From Clostridium sp. AM34-11AC (GTDB lineage: Bacteria > Bacillota > Clostridia > Lachnospirales > Lachnospiraceae): a stretch of 64,000 nucleotides of DNA. The notes under the pieces are model-generated. The model made no database searches. It worked only from the letters and a program-made list of their open reading frames with translations, and was not told where the DNA came from. Numbering within the stretch: the first letter of the stretch is position 1; each line of letters starts with the position of its first letter. Below are positions 8,737 through 16,745 of the stretch, in pieces. The translations under genes were made by a program, and so were the position numbers. Location of the stretch: the NCBI RefSeq assembly GCF_003435375.1, contig NZ_QWGL01000012.1:1-64000 (forward strand), in the 5' to 3' direction.

Positions 8737-10320
8737 ATGCCTTTATCCCATAAAACTCACCCACTGATCACTGGAACCATTCTACTCACCGCCGCCGGAC
8801 TTCTTTCCCGGGTCCTCGGCTTTTTCTACCGGATCTTTCTCTCCCGGACGATCGGTGCGGAGGGACTCGGAATCTACCAGATGATCTTCCCAGTCTACGG
8901 AATCTTTTTCTCCCTCTGCGCCGGGTCGATCCAGACCGCCATCTCCCGCTTTACCGCAGCGGACCCGGACCATGCGAAGCGGACGCTGCTCTCTGGCTTT
9001 TCTTTATCCTTCGCCATGTCTCTGGCCGCCGCCTTTGTGATCCGGCACTTCTCGGACCCTCTTGCGGAACATGTCCTCATGGAACCGCGGTGTGCCCCGC
9101 TGCTCTCCGTCATGGCCTTCGCGATTCCGTGTACCTCTGTCCATGCCTGCATATGCGGGTACTATTACGGAAAAGAAAAAGTCTCCGTCCCTGCGGCCGC
9201 CCAGCTTTTTGAGCAGACGATCCGGATCTTTACGGTATTTCTGCTGGTGTCTGTCTGCATCGAAAAACAGATTCCGGTCACAGTGTCACTTGCCGTATTC
9301 GGGCTGGTTGCCGGGGAAGCCGGATCGGCGTTGTTTGTGCTGATATTTTTTCTTTTATTTCATGAATTTCACGAAAATACAGGCAGACCCTGCAGGATTG
9401 GCCAAAGTTCCATAAAAAATCCGCTTTTCAGGAATTCCGAACGAATTTCGGATCTCTCTGGCAATCTGTTCTCTCCCATGTCCGCCCTCCTGGCCCTCGC
9501 TGCCCCACTCATGGCAAACCGTCTCATCCTGAACCTTTTGCAAAGCACGGAGACGATCATGATCCCGGAGCGCCTGACCGTCTACGGACTCACCCGTTCC
9601 CAGGCCGTCAGTACATATGGAACTCTCACAGGCATGGCGATGCCTTTTGTCCTCTTTCCATCGGCCCTGGTAAACTCCCTGGCTGTGGTCCTGCTGCCCG
9701 CCACTGCGAGGCACCAGTCCGCCGGAAACGACTCCGGAATTGCCGCCGGGATCTCCATGTCCTTCCGATACAGCCTTTATCTCGGAATTTTTTGCATCGG
9801 GGTCTTCACAGTCTTCGGAGATGCGCTGGGCTTACAGATATTTAAAAGCCAGGACGCCGGATCCTTCATTCAGATCCTCGCCTGGCTCTGCCCGTTTCTC
9901 TATCTCGCCACCTCATCCGGCAGCATTTTAAATGGGCTCGGAAAGACGAAACTCACGTTTTTCCATCACCTGGTCTCACTTCTCATCCGCATCGCCTTCG
10001 TGTGGTTCGGGATCCCGGAGTTTGGGATCCGCGCATGCCTCTGGGGGATGCTTGCGAGTGAGATGCTTTTAGCCCTGCTCCATATTCTGGCGCTCCGAAG
10101 GATCGTCCCATGTGACTGGAACGCATGGATATTGATCGGAAAGCCTGTTTTCTGCCTGCTTTGCGCCCTGTGGCTCTTCCGGCTCTTTCCGGAAACGCTT
10201 CCGCTTCCGGCAGGACTCCCGGATTTTTTCCGGACTGCAGTGCAGATACTTCTTTTATCCACCATGTATCTCCTGTTTCTGCTGCTTTTTCACAGAAAAC
10301 AGAGTCCGGCCGCTACATGA
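8737..10320 (+). CDS. Polysaccharide flippase, SpoVB/MurJ-like (MOP superfamily)
   Basis: 527 aa with about 14 predicted membrane helices. The N-terminus GLLSRVLGFFYRIFLSRTIG...GLGIYQ is typical of SpoVB and related lipid-linked oligosaccharide flippases. Likely role: export of cell-wall or spore-cortex precursors. The start ATG is preceded by ACGGAGCTG. It ends next to the convergent small gene at 10321, with no spacing and no terminator in between. Whether it is the sporulation paralogue or a vegetative flippase cannot be told from sequence. Confidence 0.88.
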   Translation: MPLSHKTHPLITGTILLTAAGLLSRVLGFFYRIFLSRTIGAEGLGIYQMIFPVYGIFFSLCAGSIQTAISRFTAADPDHAKRTLLSGFSLSFAMSLAAAFVIRHFSDPLAEHVLMEPRCAPLLSVMAFAIPCTSVHACICGYYYGKEKVSVPAAAQLFEQTIRIFTVFLLVSVCIEKQIPVTVSLAVFGLVAGEAGSALFVLIFFLLFHEFHENTGRPCRIGQSSIKNPLFRNSERISDLSGNLFSPMSALLALAAPLMANRLILNLLQSTETIMIPERLTVYGLTRSQAVSTYGTLTGMAMPFVLFPSALVNSLAVVLLPATARHQSAGNDSGIAAGISMSFRYSLYLGIFCIGVFTVFGDALGLQIFKSQDAGSFIQILAWLCPFLYLATSSGSILNGLGKTKLTFFHHLVSLLIRIAFVWFGIPEFGIRACLWGMLASEMLLALLHILALRRIVPCDWNAWILIGKPVFCLLCALWLFRLFPETLPLPAGLPDFFRTAVQILLLSTMYLLFLLLFHRKQSPAAT

Positions 10321-10551
10321 TCACTCGTCGAATTCCACCGTCACATAATACCCGCGGTCATTCTGGATAATATCCTTCACGATGCCCTTTTTGCTCTTCA
10401 GTCTCTCCGTAAACCGGAACAATCCCGACATCGCCACTGCCGGCTCGATCATGTAGTTCACATTGACCGGCGTGATGGACTCGCTGACGTCCACCTCCTG
10501 TCCGACCTCCACAAGGCCCGGACGTTCCATTTTAAATATGATCTCTCTCAT
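10321..10551 (-). CDS. Small conserved-looking protein of unknown function
   Basis: 76 aa, soluble, mixed charge (MREIIFKMERPGLVEVGQEV...). No membrane segment and no motif I recognise. The C-terminal part (GIVKDIIQNDRGYYVTVEFDE) looks like a small beta-barrel. Good codon use, and its stop abuts that of the flippase. Supported as a gene mainly by its clean, ordinary composition and position. Confidence 0.6.
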   Translation of the reverse strand: MREIIFKMERPGLVEVGQEVDVSESITPVNVNYMIEPAVAMSGLFRFTERLKSKKGIVKDIIQNDRGYYVTVEFDE

Positions 10552-10682
10552 TTTTATCCTCTTTTCTATTTACGGTAACAGGCATTCCAGAAGCCGTGAA
10601 ACATTTCGTCGGTACCTTCTGGTTCTCACTTTCCGCCTTGTATCATCGCCACAGGCAGTTTCTTCCGGATGCCCAGTGACGT

Positions 10683-10724
10683 AAAAATGCCGCCAGACCG
10701 CTTTTTTAGCGTTCCCTGGCGGCA
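10683..10724 (-). terminator. Terminator downstream of apt
   Basis: Minus strand TGCCGCCAG ... CTGGCGGCA followed by TTTTTAC. Smaller inner pairing is also present. Confidence 0.8.
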
Positions 10725-10781
10725 TTACCTTTTTACTTTCCCGGCATTGCTGCCATGTTCTCTCAAACCTGTCTGACGAGC

Positions 10782-11306
10782 TTATTTCCCCTCGTAAATG
10801 ATCGCAGAATCCACATCATATTTCTGCAGTTTATCTCTTCCCTTTAATCCCGCAAGCTCCATCACAAAACAGATCTTAACGACCTCTCCGCCAAGCTCTT
10901 CCACAAGCTTTGCGATTGCTTCCACGGTTCCGCCTGTCGCGATCAGGTCATCGATGATCACGACCTTCTGGCCCGGCTTGACGGAATCCTTGTGGAGCTC
11001 GATGGTTCCTGTGCCGTACTCCAAGGCGTACTCCATAGAAACGGTCTCTCTCGGAAGCTTTCCCGGTTTTCTCGCCGGAACAAAGGCTTTTCCCATCGCG
11101 TAAGCAACCGGTGTTCCAAAAATAAATCCTCTGGACTCCGCTCCAACGACCACATCGAAATCTACGTCTTTTACCATCTCAAGGAGAGAATCGATCGCCA
11201 GCTTTAATCCATCCGGATCCTGTAAAATTGAAGTGATATCACGGAAAATAATCCCCGGCTCCGGGAAATCCGGGATGCTTATTACATACTCTTCCAGCTT
11301 TTTCAT
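10782..11306 (-). CDS. apt: Adenine phosphoribosyltransferase
   Basis: 174 aa. Salvages adenine to AMP with PRPP. The PRPP-binding motif VVIIDDLIATGGTVEA and the family N-terminus ISIPDFPEPGIIFRDIT are clear, and the length is standard. A monocistronic unit with its own promoter (11349-11377) and terminator. Confidence 0.97.
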   Translation of the reverse strand: MKKLEEYVISIPDFPEPGIIFRDITSILQDPDGLKLAIDSLLEMVKDVDFDVVVGAESRGFIFGTPVAYAMGKAFVPARKPGKLPRETVSMEYALEYGTGTIELHKDSVKPGQKVVIIDDLIATGGTVEAIAKLVEELGGEVVKICFVMELAGLKGRDKLQKYDVDSAIIYEGK

Positions 11307-11348
11307 AGTATTTATAGTTCCTTTCTGATTCGGTCCACGATTGCTTCT

Positions 11349-11377
11349 ATTTTATCACATGTATTTTTTTCTGGCAA
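11349..11377 (-). promoter_or_regulatory. Promoter of apt
   Basis: Minus strand TTGCCA (11377-11372), 17-bp spacer, TAAAAT (11354-11349), about 43 bp before the apt start. Confidence 0.75.
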
Positions 11378-11401
11378 CCATGAGAAAAAGCAAAACGTCG
11401 G

Positions 11402-11430
11402 TTGAATACCTACCTTTTTTGTAGTATAAT
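11402..11430 (+). promoter_or_regulatory. Promoter upstream of the Rrf2 regulator
   Basis: TTGAAT, 17-bp spacer, perfect TATAAT. The predicted transcript start is about 190 bp before the regulator ATG, leaving a long leader. Confidence 0.8.
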
Positions 11431-11442
11431 CAGAGCAGTTCC

Positions 11443-11478
11443 AGATTCCGCATGATGAGCGGAATCTTTGTTTGTTTC
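11443..11478 (+). terminator. Terminator-like hairpin just after the Rrf2 promoter
   Basis: AGATTCCGC-7 nt-GCGGAATCT followed by TTTGTTTGTTTC. It begins about 6 bases after the predicted transcript start, so it is either an attenuator or the end of a roughly 45-nt RNA. Confidence 0.55.
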
Positions 11479-11624
11479 ATCTGCAGATGCCCTCTGAGCG
11501 CATTTCTGCAGAATAATATCGCAAAATTGTTCCTTATCGGCACAGTTATAACATTTTTTAGGAAGTCCAATGATCTGAACATCTCACATCTTGTCAGATC
11601 ACTGTTGAAATTGGTGAAATAATC

Positions 11625-12104
11625 ATGAAAATATCTACAAAAGGTCGTTATGCACTGCGCATGGTCATCGACCTGGCTGAACATGCCGACGATGGCTTTA
11701 TCTCCTTAAAGGACATCGCCGCCCGCCAGGGTCTCTCAAAAAAATATTTAGAGCAGATCGTTCCACTCTTAAACAAGACCGGAATGCTCTCCACCACCCG
11801 CGGCTACCAGGGCGGATACAAACTCGCAAAATCCCCGTCGGAGTGTACCGTCGGTGCGATCTTACAGACCACTGAAGGCAGCCTCGCCCCGGTCTCCTGC
11901 CTCGAGCACACTCCAAACCCCTGCGAGCGCTGCTCCGCCTGCGACACACTCCCGGTCTGGGAAGGCCTAAACCGCGTCATCATGGACTACTTAGACGGAA
12001 TCACGATCCAGACGATCCTGGATCAGAAGCATGAGCTGGAGGAAAAGCACAGACTGGCAGCTGAGGAGATCTTAAACAGTGTGAAGGGTCCGTGTCAGTC
12101 ATAA
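11625..12104 (+). CDS. Rrf2-family transcriptional regulator (IscR/CymR-like)
   Basis: 159 aa. N-terminal winged helix of the Rrf2 family (MKISTKGRYALRMVIDLAEH; LSKKYLEQIVPLLNKTGMLSTTRGYQGGY). The C-terminal half has a cysteine cluster, CLEHTPNPCERCSAC (residues about 91-105), that may hold an iron-sulfur cluster as in IscR. It sits between nifS (8.4 kb) and metY (13.7 kb), so control of cysteine/sulfur metabolism or of cluster assembly is plausible; the sequence does not decide which. The ribosome site is weak (GGTGA). Confidence 0.9.
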   Translation: MKISTKGRYALRMVIDLAEHADDGFISLKDIAARQGLSKKYLEQIVPLLNKTGMLSTTRGYQGGYKLAKSPSECTVGAILQTTEGSLAPVSCLEHTPNPCERCSACDTLPVWEGLNRVIMDYLDGITIQTILDQKHELEEKHRLAAEEILNSVKGPCQS

Positions 12105-12152
12105 AATCTGCGGCTTTGTGACTTTTTTATATTGTATTTTATATGTCGAAAC

Positions 12153-12203
12153 AAAAAGCTTCGCAAAAAAATTGTCTTAAGGCAGTTTCTTACGAAGCTT
12201 TTT
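12153..12203. terminator. Terminator of the Rrf2 regulator gene
   Basis: AAAAAGCTTCG ... CGAAGCTTTTT, an 11-bp inverted repeat with A- and T-rich edges and a 29-nt loop, 49 bp after the stop codon. Confidence 0.7.
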
Positions 12204-12293
12204 CTGTGCCTGTTCAACGGCACAGACCGTTACAGATTTATATATTGGGGACGGCAGCATGGCATCCACATATATTCCACTTCCGTCCAACAA

Positions 12294-12338
12294 CAGGACA
12301 GCGGTCACACATATCGCTACGCAGTGACCGCTGTCCTG
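12294..12338. terminator. Perfect 15-bp hairpin downstream of metY
   Basis: Arms 12294-12308 and 12324-12338 are perfectly complementary with a 15-nt loop. The T-tails are weak on both strands, so it may be a poor terminator or an RNA-stabilising structure for metY mRNA. Confidence 0.55.
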
Positions 12339-12405
12339 TATTCGTTCGTTAATTGAGGGGGATTTTTTCCAGCACAGCTCGACGCACAGCTGAACTGTTG
12401 GGGGA

Positions 12406-13716
12406 TTATTCCTGTAATGTCTTAAACGCCTCGTCCAGATCCTCGATGATGTCGTCGATGTTCTCTGTACCGATGGAGAGACGGATCGTGTTCTGCTTGA
12501 TGCCCTGATCCGCCAACTCCTCGTCGTTTAACTGGGAGTGGGTCGTAGATGCCGGATGGATCACGAGAGACTTCACGTCAGCAACATTTGCAAGTAAGGA
12601 GAAGAGTTCGAGGTTATCGATAAACTTCTTCGCTGCCTCTGCGCCGCCTTTGATCTCGAAGGTGAAGATGGAGCCGCCGCCGTTCGGGAAGTATTTCTTG
12701 TAGAGTCTCTGCTGTTCCGGATCATCGGATACGGACGGATGGTTTACTTTTTCTACAAGCGGATGGTTGTTTAAGTACTCAACGACCTTCAAGGCGTTCT
12801 GTACATGGCGCTCTACACGGAGAGACAGTGTCTCGAGTCCCTGCAAGAAAATGAATGCGTGAAACGGGGAGATCGTTGCTCCTGTATCACGAAGTAAGAT
12901 CGCACGGATCTTTGTAACGAATGCTGCTCTTCCTGCTGCCTTTACGAAGCTTACACCGTGGTAGCTCGGGTTCGGCTCAACTAAGGACGGGAACTTTCCG
13001 CTTGCTTCCCAGTCAAAGTTGCCGCTGTCAATGATCACACCGCCGATCGTGGTTCCGTGGCCGCCGATGAATTTTGTCGCGGAATGGAATACGATATCTG
13101 CGCCGTACTCGATCGGTCTTACAAGGTACGGAGTTGCGAATGTGTTGTCAACAACCAGCGGGATCTTATGTGCGTGGGCGATGGAAGCCAGCTTCTCGAT
13201 ATCAACGACATCGGAGTTCGGGTTTCCAAGTGTCTCAACATGGATCGCTTTTGTATTCTCCTGGATCGCATTCTCTACCTCCTCGTAGTTGAACGGATCA
13301 ACGAAGGTTGCTGTCACGCCGTACTCCGGAAGTGTGTGTGCTAAAAGGTTGTATGTTCCGCCGTAGATGTTCTTTGCTGCGACGATGTGATCACCTGCAT
13401 GAGCAAGGTTCTGGAATACATAGGTTGCTGCTGCCGCGCCGGAGGCAACTGCCAGTGCCGCAACGCCGCCCTCCAATGCTGCGATCCTCTTCTCAAATAC
13501 ATCCTCGGTCGGGTTTGTCAGCCTGCCGTAGATATTTCCTGCGTCTGTGAGTCCGAAACGTGCTGCCGCATGCTCGCAGTTTCTGAATACATAGGAAGAG
13601 GTCTGGTAGATCGGAACCGCTCTCGCGTCTGTCACCGGATCCGGCTGCTCCTGTCCTACATGAAGCTGTAATGTCTCAAATTTGAAGTTTCTCTCTGCTC
13701 TTGTTTTCTTTGCCAT
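12406..13716 (-). CDS. metY: O-acetylhomoserine sulfhydrylase (MetY type)
   Basis: 436 aa PLP enzyme of the Cys/Met metabolism family. It makes homocysteine (or methionine) from O-acetylhomoserine and sulfide (or methanethiol). The PLP lysine lies in FHSATKFIGGHGT. The N-terminus FKFETLQLHVGQEQPDP and the full length fit MetY rather than MetB/MetC. ATG at 13716 has AGGAGGAAA upstream; the ORF extends to 13785 without support. Promoter at 13816-13844. Divergent from a binding protein that may import a sulfur compound. Confidence 0.95.
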   Translation of the reverse strand: MAKKTRAERNFKFETLQLHVGQEQPDPVTDARAVPIYQTSSYVFRNCEHAAARFGLTDAGNIYGRLTNPTEDVFEKRIAALEGGVAALAVASGAAAATYVFQNLAHAGDHIVAAKNIYGGTYNLLAHTLPEYGVTATFVDPFNYEEVENAIQENTKAIHVETLGNPNSDVVDIEKLASIAHAHKIPLVVDNTFATPYLVRPIEYGADIVFHSATKFIGGHGTTIGGVIIDSGNFDWEASGKFPSLVEPNPSYHGVSFVKAAGRAAFVTKIRAILLRDTGATISPFHAFIFLQGLETLSLRVERHVQNALKVVEYLNNHPLVEKVNHPSVSDDPEQQRLYKKYFPNGGGSIFTFEIKGGAEAAKKFIDNLELFSLLANVADVKSLVIHPASTTHSQLNDEELADQGIKQNTIRLSIGTENIDDIIEDLDEAFKTLQE

Positions 13717-13815
13717 AGTGATTTTCCTCCTCTTATTCCGGATCGGGACATCGCATTTCATTCCCGAAAAATTTCTAATTTTCATTTACCAACCATCCTA
13801 TCTGGTTGCAAGGTA

Positions 13816-13844
13816 ATAGTACCATATGTTGGAAAATCTGTCTA
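13816..13844 (-). promoter_or_regulatory. Promoter of metY with downstream dyad
   Basis: Minus strand TAGACA (13844-13839), 17-bp spacer, TACTAT (13821-13816). Immediately downstream is an inverted repeat CAACC...GGTTG (about 13791-13809), a possible operator. The leader is too short for a SAM-I riboswitch. Confidence 0.65.
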
Positions 13845-13993
13845 ATTGGATGTACTCAAGGTTTGCTATAGGTTTTTCCTATTGCTTTATGCTGCGTCAA
13901 GGCACCGCAGGAATCATGATCTTTTGCACCCTTTCCGGCATTTCTCATACACTGAACATATAGAACGATCGCAAAGAGAGGTCTTTTGGTATT

Positions 13994-14992
13994 ATGAGAA
14001 AATTTCTGGCACCGGTTCTTTTTGTGTTTACGGCGGCGGCTCTGCTCACCGGGTGTAAAAAGAACGCGGAATCCTCCTTAACTCCCGTGACTTTAAATGA
14101 GGTTGCCCACTCCATCTTCTACGCCCCCCAGTATGCCGCCATCGAGCTGGGGTATTTTGAGGAGGAGGGAATCGACCTGACACTGGTAAACGGTGCAGGG
14201 GCTGACAAGGTCATGACAGCCCTGGTATCCGGGGATGCGGACATCGGTTTCATGGGATCTGAGGCGAGTATCTATACTTATATCCAGGGCGATGATGACT
14301 ACGCCGTAAACTTCGCCCAGCTCACCCAGCGGGCTGGGAACTTCCTCGTTGGACGGACACCGGAAGCTGATTTCAAGTGGGAAAACCTCATTGGGAAGAA
14401 AGTTTTAGGCGGCCGTGCCGGCGGCATGCCCCAGATGGTCTTTGAGTATATCTTAAAGAAGAACGGCATCGATCCCACAAAGGATCTCTCCATCGACCAG
14501 AGCATCAGCTTCGGTCTCACCGCGGCGGCGTTCACCAGCAATGATTCCGACTACACCGTCGAGTTTGAGCCCTTCGCCACTGCCCTGGAGCAGGAAGGAA
14601 ACGGCTATGTAGTCGCATCCCTCGGAAAAGATTCCGGCTATGTGCCCTACACGGCCTACAGTGCCAAGAAGAGCTATATCGAAAAGCACCCGGAGATCAT
14701 CCAGAAATTCACAAACGCGATCCAGAAAGGCCTCGACTACGTGAACACCCACTCCGCCGAGGAGATTGCCGAGACGATCAAACCGCAGTTTAAGGAGACC
14801 GACACCGAAAAGATCGCGATCATCGTGGACCGCTACAAAGAGCAGGATACCTGGAAAGAAAATACGGTCTTTGAGAAGGAAAGCTTTGAACTTCTCGAGA
14901 ACATTCTGGAGGAAGCCGGCGAGCTTGACACGCGGGTTCCTTATGAGGATCTTGTGAATACGGAGTTTGCGAAGGCAGCCGCAGAGAAATAA
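13994..14992 (+). CDS. ABC transporter substrate-binding lipoprotein, NitT/TauT (NMT1/SsuA-like) type
   Basis: 332 aa. Lipobox LLTGC (Cys21). The remainder is an SsuA/TauA/ThiY-type fold: LNEVAHSIFYAPQYAAIELGYFEEEGID, SGDADIGFMGSEASI and AGGMPQMVFEYILKKNGID. It captures a small organic anion, such as a sulfonate or pyrimidine precursor, at the outer membrane face. No ATPase or permease adjoins it; a matching ATPase-permease pair without a binding protein lies at 29.4-31.2 kb. Divergence from metY favours a sulfur substrate, but that is inference. Confidence 0.88.
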   Translation: MRKFLAPVLFVFTAAALLTGCKKNAESSLTPVTLNEVAHSIFYAPQYAAIELGYFEEEGIDLTLVNGAGADKVMTALVSGDADIGFMGSEASIYTYIQGDDDYAVNFAQLTQRAGNFLVGRTPEADFKWENLIGKKVLGGRAGGMPQMVFEYILKKNGIDPTKDLSIDQSISFGLTAAAFTSNDSDYTVEFEPFATALEQEGNGYVVASLGKDSGYVPYTAYSAKKSYIEKHPEIIQKFTNAIQKGLDYVNTHSAEEIAETIKPQFKETDTEKIAIIVDRYKEQDTWKENTVFEKESFELLENILEEAGELDTRVPYEDLVNTEFAKAAAEK

Positions 14993-15000
14993 CTTTTTAA

Positions 15001-15187
15001 TCGGAGAGATCTGAATTTTTTTAATCATTGTAACTGTTCAGCAGGTCTGCGCACTTGCTGCGCTGACCGTAAGAAAACATAAGCTGGAAGGCAAAAATCC
15101 CATCGGCGCAACCGATCTGGAATGGATTTTTGCTTGTAACTATGAAGGTACTGAGGTTACTAATCATTTAAATTCAGATCTCTCCGA
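15001..15187. terminator. Bidirectional terminator split by a miniature element
   Basis: An 18-bp perfect inverted repeat (15001-15018 and 15170-15187; TCGGAGAGATCTGAATTT and its complement) would be a compact hairpin with a TTTTAATCATTT loop if the element at 15030-15160 and one duplicated 8-mer were removed. It lies between convergent genes and ends in ATTTTTAT for plus-strand transcription. Confidence 0.8.
15030..15160 (-). mobile_element. Miniature element, copy B (full length, reverse orientation)
   Basis: 131 bp with ends GTAACTGTTCAG and CTGAGGTTAC, and a perfect 8-bp duplication TAATCATT on both sides (15022-15029 and 15161-15168). Hairpins 1 and 2 are present in reversed order. Inserted in the loop of an existing terminator hairpin. 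Confidence 0.9.
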
Positions 15188-15192
15188 TATTT

Positions 15193-16461
15193 TTATACTT
15201 CCTCTCCTCTCATTCTCCACCACCCCATCATCCACTTCACATAGTCAGAAAATCCCGCGGGATCCACATCCCGGGCCGCAATGACAGGGATGTTTCCGAT
15301 CTCCTCCCCATTAAACCGGTAGCGCAGCGTTCCAAGCTGGTCTCCCGCCTTTACCGGGGCCTTTGCGCTCTCTTCCAGCATCAGTTCCCGCTCCACGCCG
15401 GAAAAGTCCTCGCCGTGGAGTCCCAGATATGTAAAGGTCTCGCCGTAGGAAAGTTCCACCTCCGGCTCTTTTCCGCCTGTCACGGAGAGTTTCGGAAGCT
15501 CCGGCGGCGTCTCATCTTTATAGAGTCGGCAGTTTCCGTACCCGTAATTTAAGAGTGTCACCGCGTCCTTAAATCTCGCCTTGAAGTCCGGTGCCGCCAT
15601 GATCGCGGCGATAAGCTCCACGCCGTCCTTTTTTGCTGTGGCGGAGAGACAGTATTTTGCGATACTGGTGGAACCTGTTTTCAGCCCCGTCACCTCGAAA
15701 TTCGTCGCCATCTTTAAGAGCTTATTTGTGTTGGAGAGACCGAACTCCTTTGTCCCCTGCTTCGTCACATGGGTGATATTCTCCATCCAGATCGTCGTAT
15801 AGTTTGTGATCTGCGGGTATTTTGTGATAAGTTCCCTGGACATCAGCGCGATGTCCCTCGCCGTAGTCACATGTTCCGGGGAATCCGTGAGTCCACAGCA
15901 GTCAATGAACTTCGTGTGCTCCATCCCCAGGCCTTTCGCCCGCTCATTCATCATCTTCACAAAAGTCCCCTCATCGCCTCCGATAAACTCAGCCATTGCC
16001 ACCGACGCGTCGTTGCCGGAGGCGATGACGATGCACTTAATCAGAGTTTCCACTGTCTGGATCTCGCCCTCCTCCAGGAACACCTGGGATCCGCCCATGG
16101 ATTTCGCGTGGGCGCTTGTCACCACCTCGTCTGTCAGACGGATCTTCCCTGACTGCAGGGCGTCGAAGATCAGGATCAGCGTCATGATCTTTGTGACACT
16201 GGCGGGATTTCTCGGCTCATCCGCGTTTTTCTCGCAGATCACGGTCCCCGTGGATGCCTCCATGAGGATTGCGGACGGAGCCGTGATCTCTGGGCCGGTG
16301 TACGGCGTCAGCTCCGGCTGCATCTGCTGTATTTCCATGATCTGATTTCTTATATCCTTTTTCCATGTCCCTTCCCTCATCATCCCGTATCCGCTCACCG
16401 GTTCCACCATGAACAGGATTCCGGCCATGATCCCACAAATGATTCTTTTTCCCACTCTCAT
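15193..16461 (-). CDS. D-alanyl-D-alanine carboxypeptidase (PBP5/DacF family)
   Basis: 422 aa. A signal peptide (MRVGKRIICGIMAGILFMVEP...) is followed by a serine D,D-carboxypeptidase domain with SVTK (SxxK), SGN and KTGS motifs, then a C-terminal beta domain. It trims the terminal D-Ala of peptidoglycan stem peptides outside the membrane. ATG 16461 is chosen for GGGAG upstream and the clean signal peptide; the ORF is open to 16587. Divergent from a polysaccharide deacetylase whose promoter lies in the shared region. A sporulation role (DacF) is possible but not shown. Confidence 0.93.
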   Translation of the reverse strand: MRVGKRIICGIMAGILFMVEPVSGYGMMREGTWKKDIRNQIMEIQQMQPELTPYTGPEITAPSAILMEASTGTVICEKNADEPRNPASVTKIMTLILIFDALQSGKIRLTDEVVTSAHAKSMGGSQVFLEEGEIQTVETLIKCIVIASGNDASVAMAEFIGGDEGTFVKMMNERAKGLGMEHTKFIDCCGLTDSPEHVTTARDIALMSRELITKYPQITNYTTIWMENITHVTKQGTKEFGLSNTNKLLKMATNFEVTGLKTGSTSIAKYCLSATAKKDGVELIAAIMAAPDFKARFKDAVTLLNYGYGNCRLYKDETPPELPKLSVTGGKEPEVELSYGETFTYLGLHGEDFSGVERELMLEESAKAPVKAGDQLGTLRYRFNGEEIGNIPVIAARDVDPAGFSDYVKWMMGWWRMRGEEV

Positions 16462-16655
16462 ATTTCTGCTCCCGACCTGCCTGCTGTTCCATAAAATTTC
16501 TCCGCCCGGACGCCATTTTATTCCGCCCTGCGGCACGCTTTTCATGTTCTCAGCCAGTTTTCTCCTTATAAAATATGGCCCGGACATCCCCCTTTATGTC
16601 ACTGCTTACAAAATGCTTAATTTTTCTATTTCTCGTAGCGTCGGACATGGGGTTG

Positions 16656-16664
16656 TGCTATGAT
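16656..16664 (+). promoter_or_regulatory. Extended -10 promoter of the deacetylase gene
   Basis: TGC-TATGAT extended -10 element with no good -35 box, 82 bp before the TTG start at 16746. Confidence 0.45.
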
Positions 16665-16745
16665 AGAAGTAATAAATACAGAATTTTATCCGTTGTTCTG
16701 TCTGACAAAGGACGGCGGTTACGAATTAAATTACGAGGTGATATT

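Noticed and set aside
13717-13815. SAM riboswitch or T-box ahead of metY
   Set aside because: Leader under 100 nt with no matching conserved segments.
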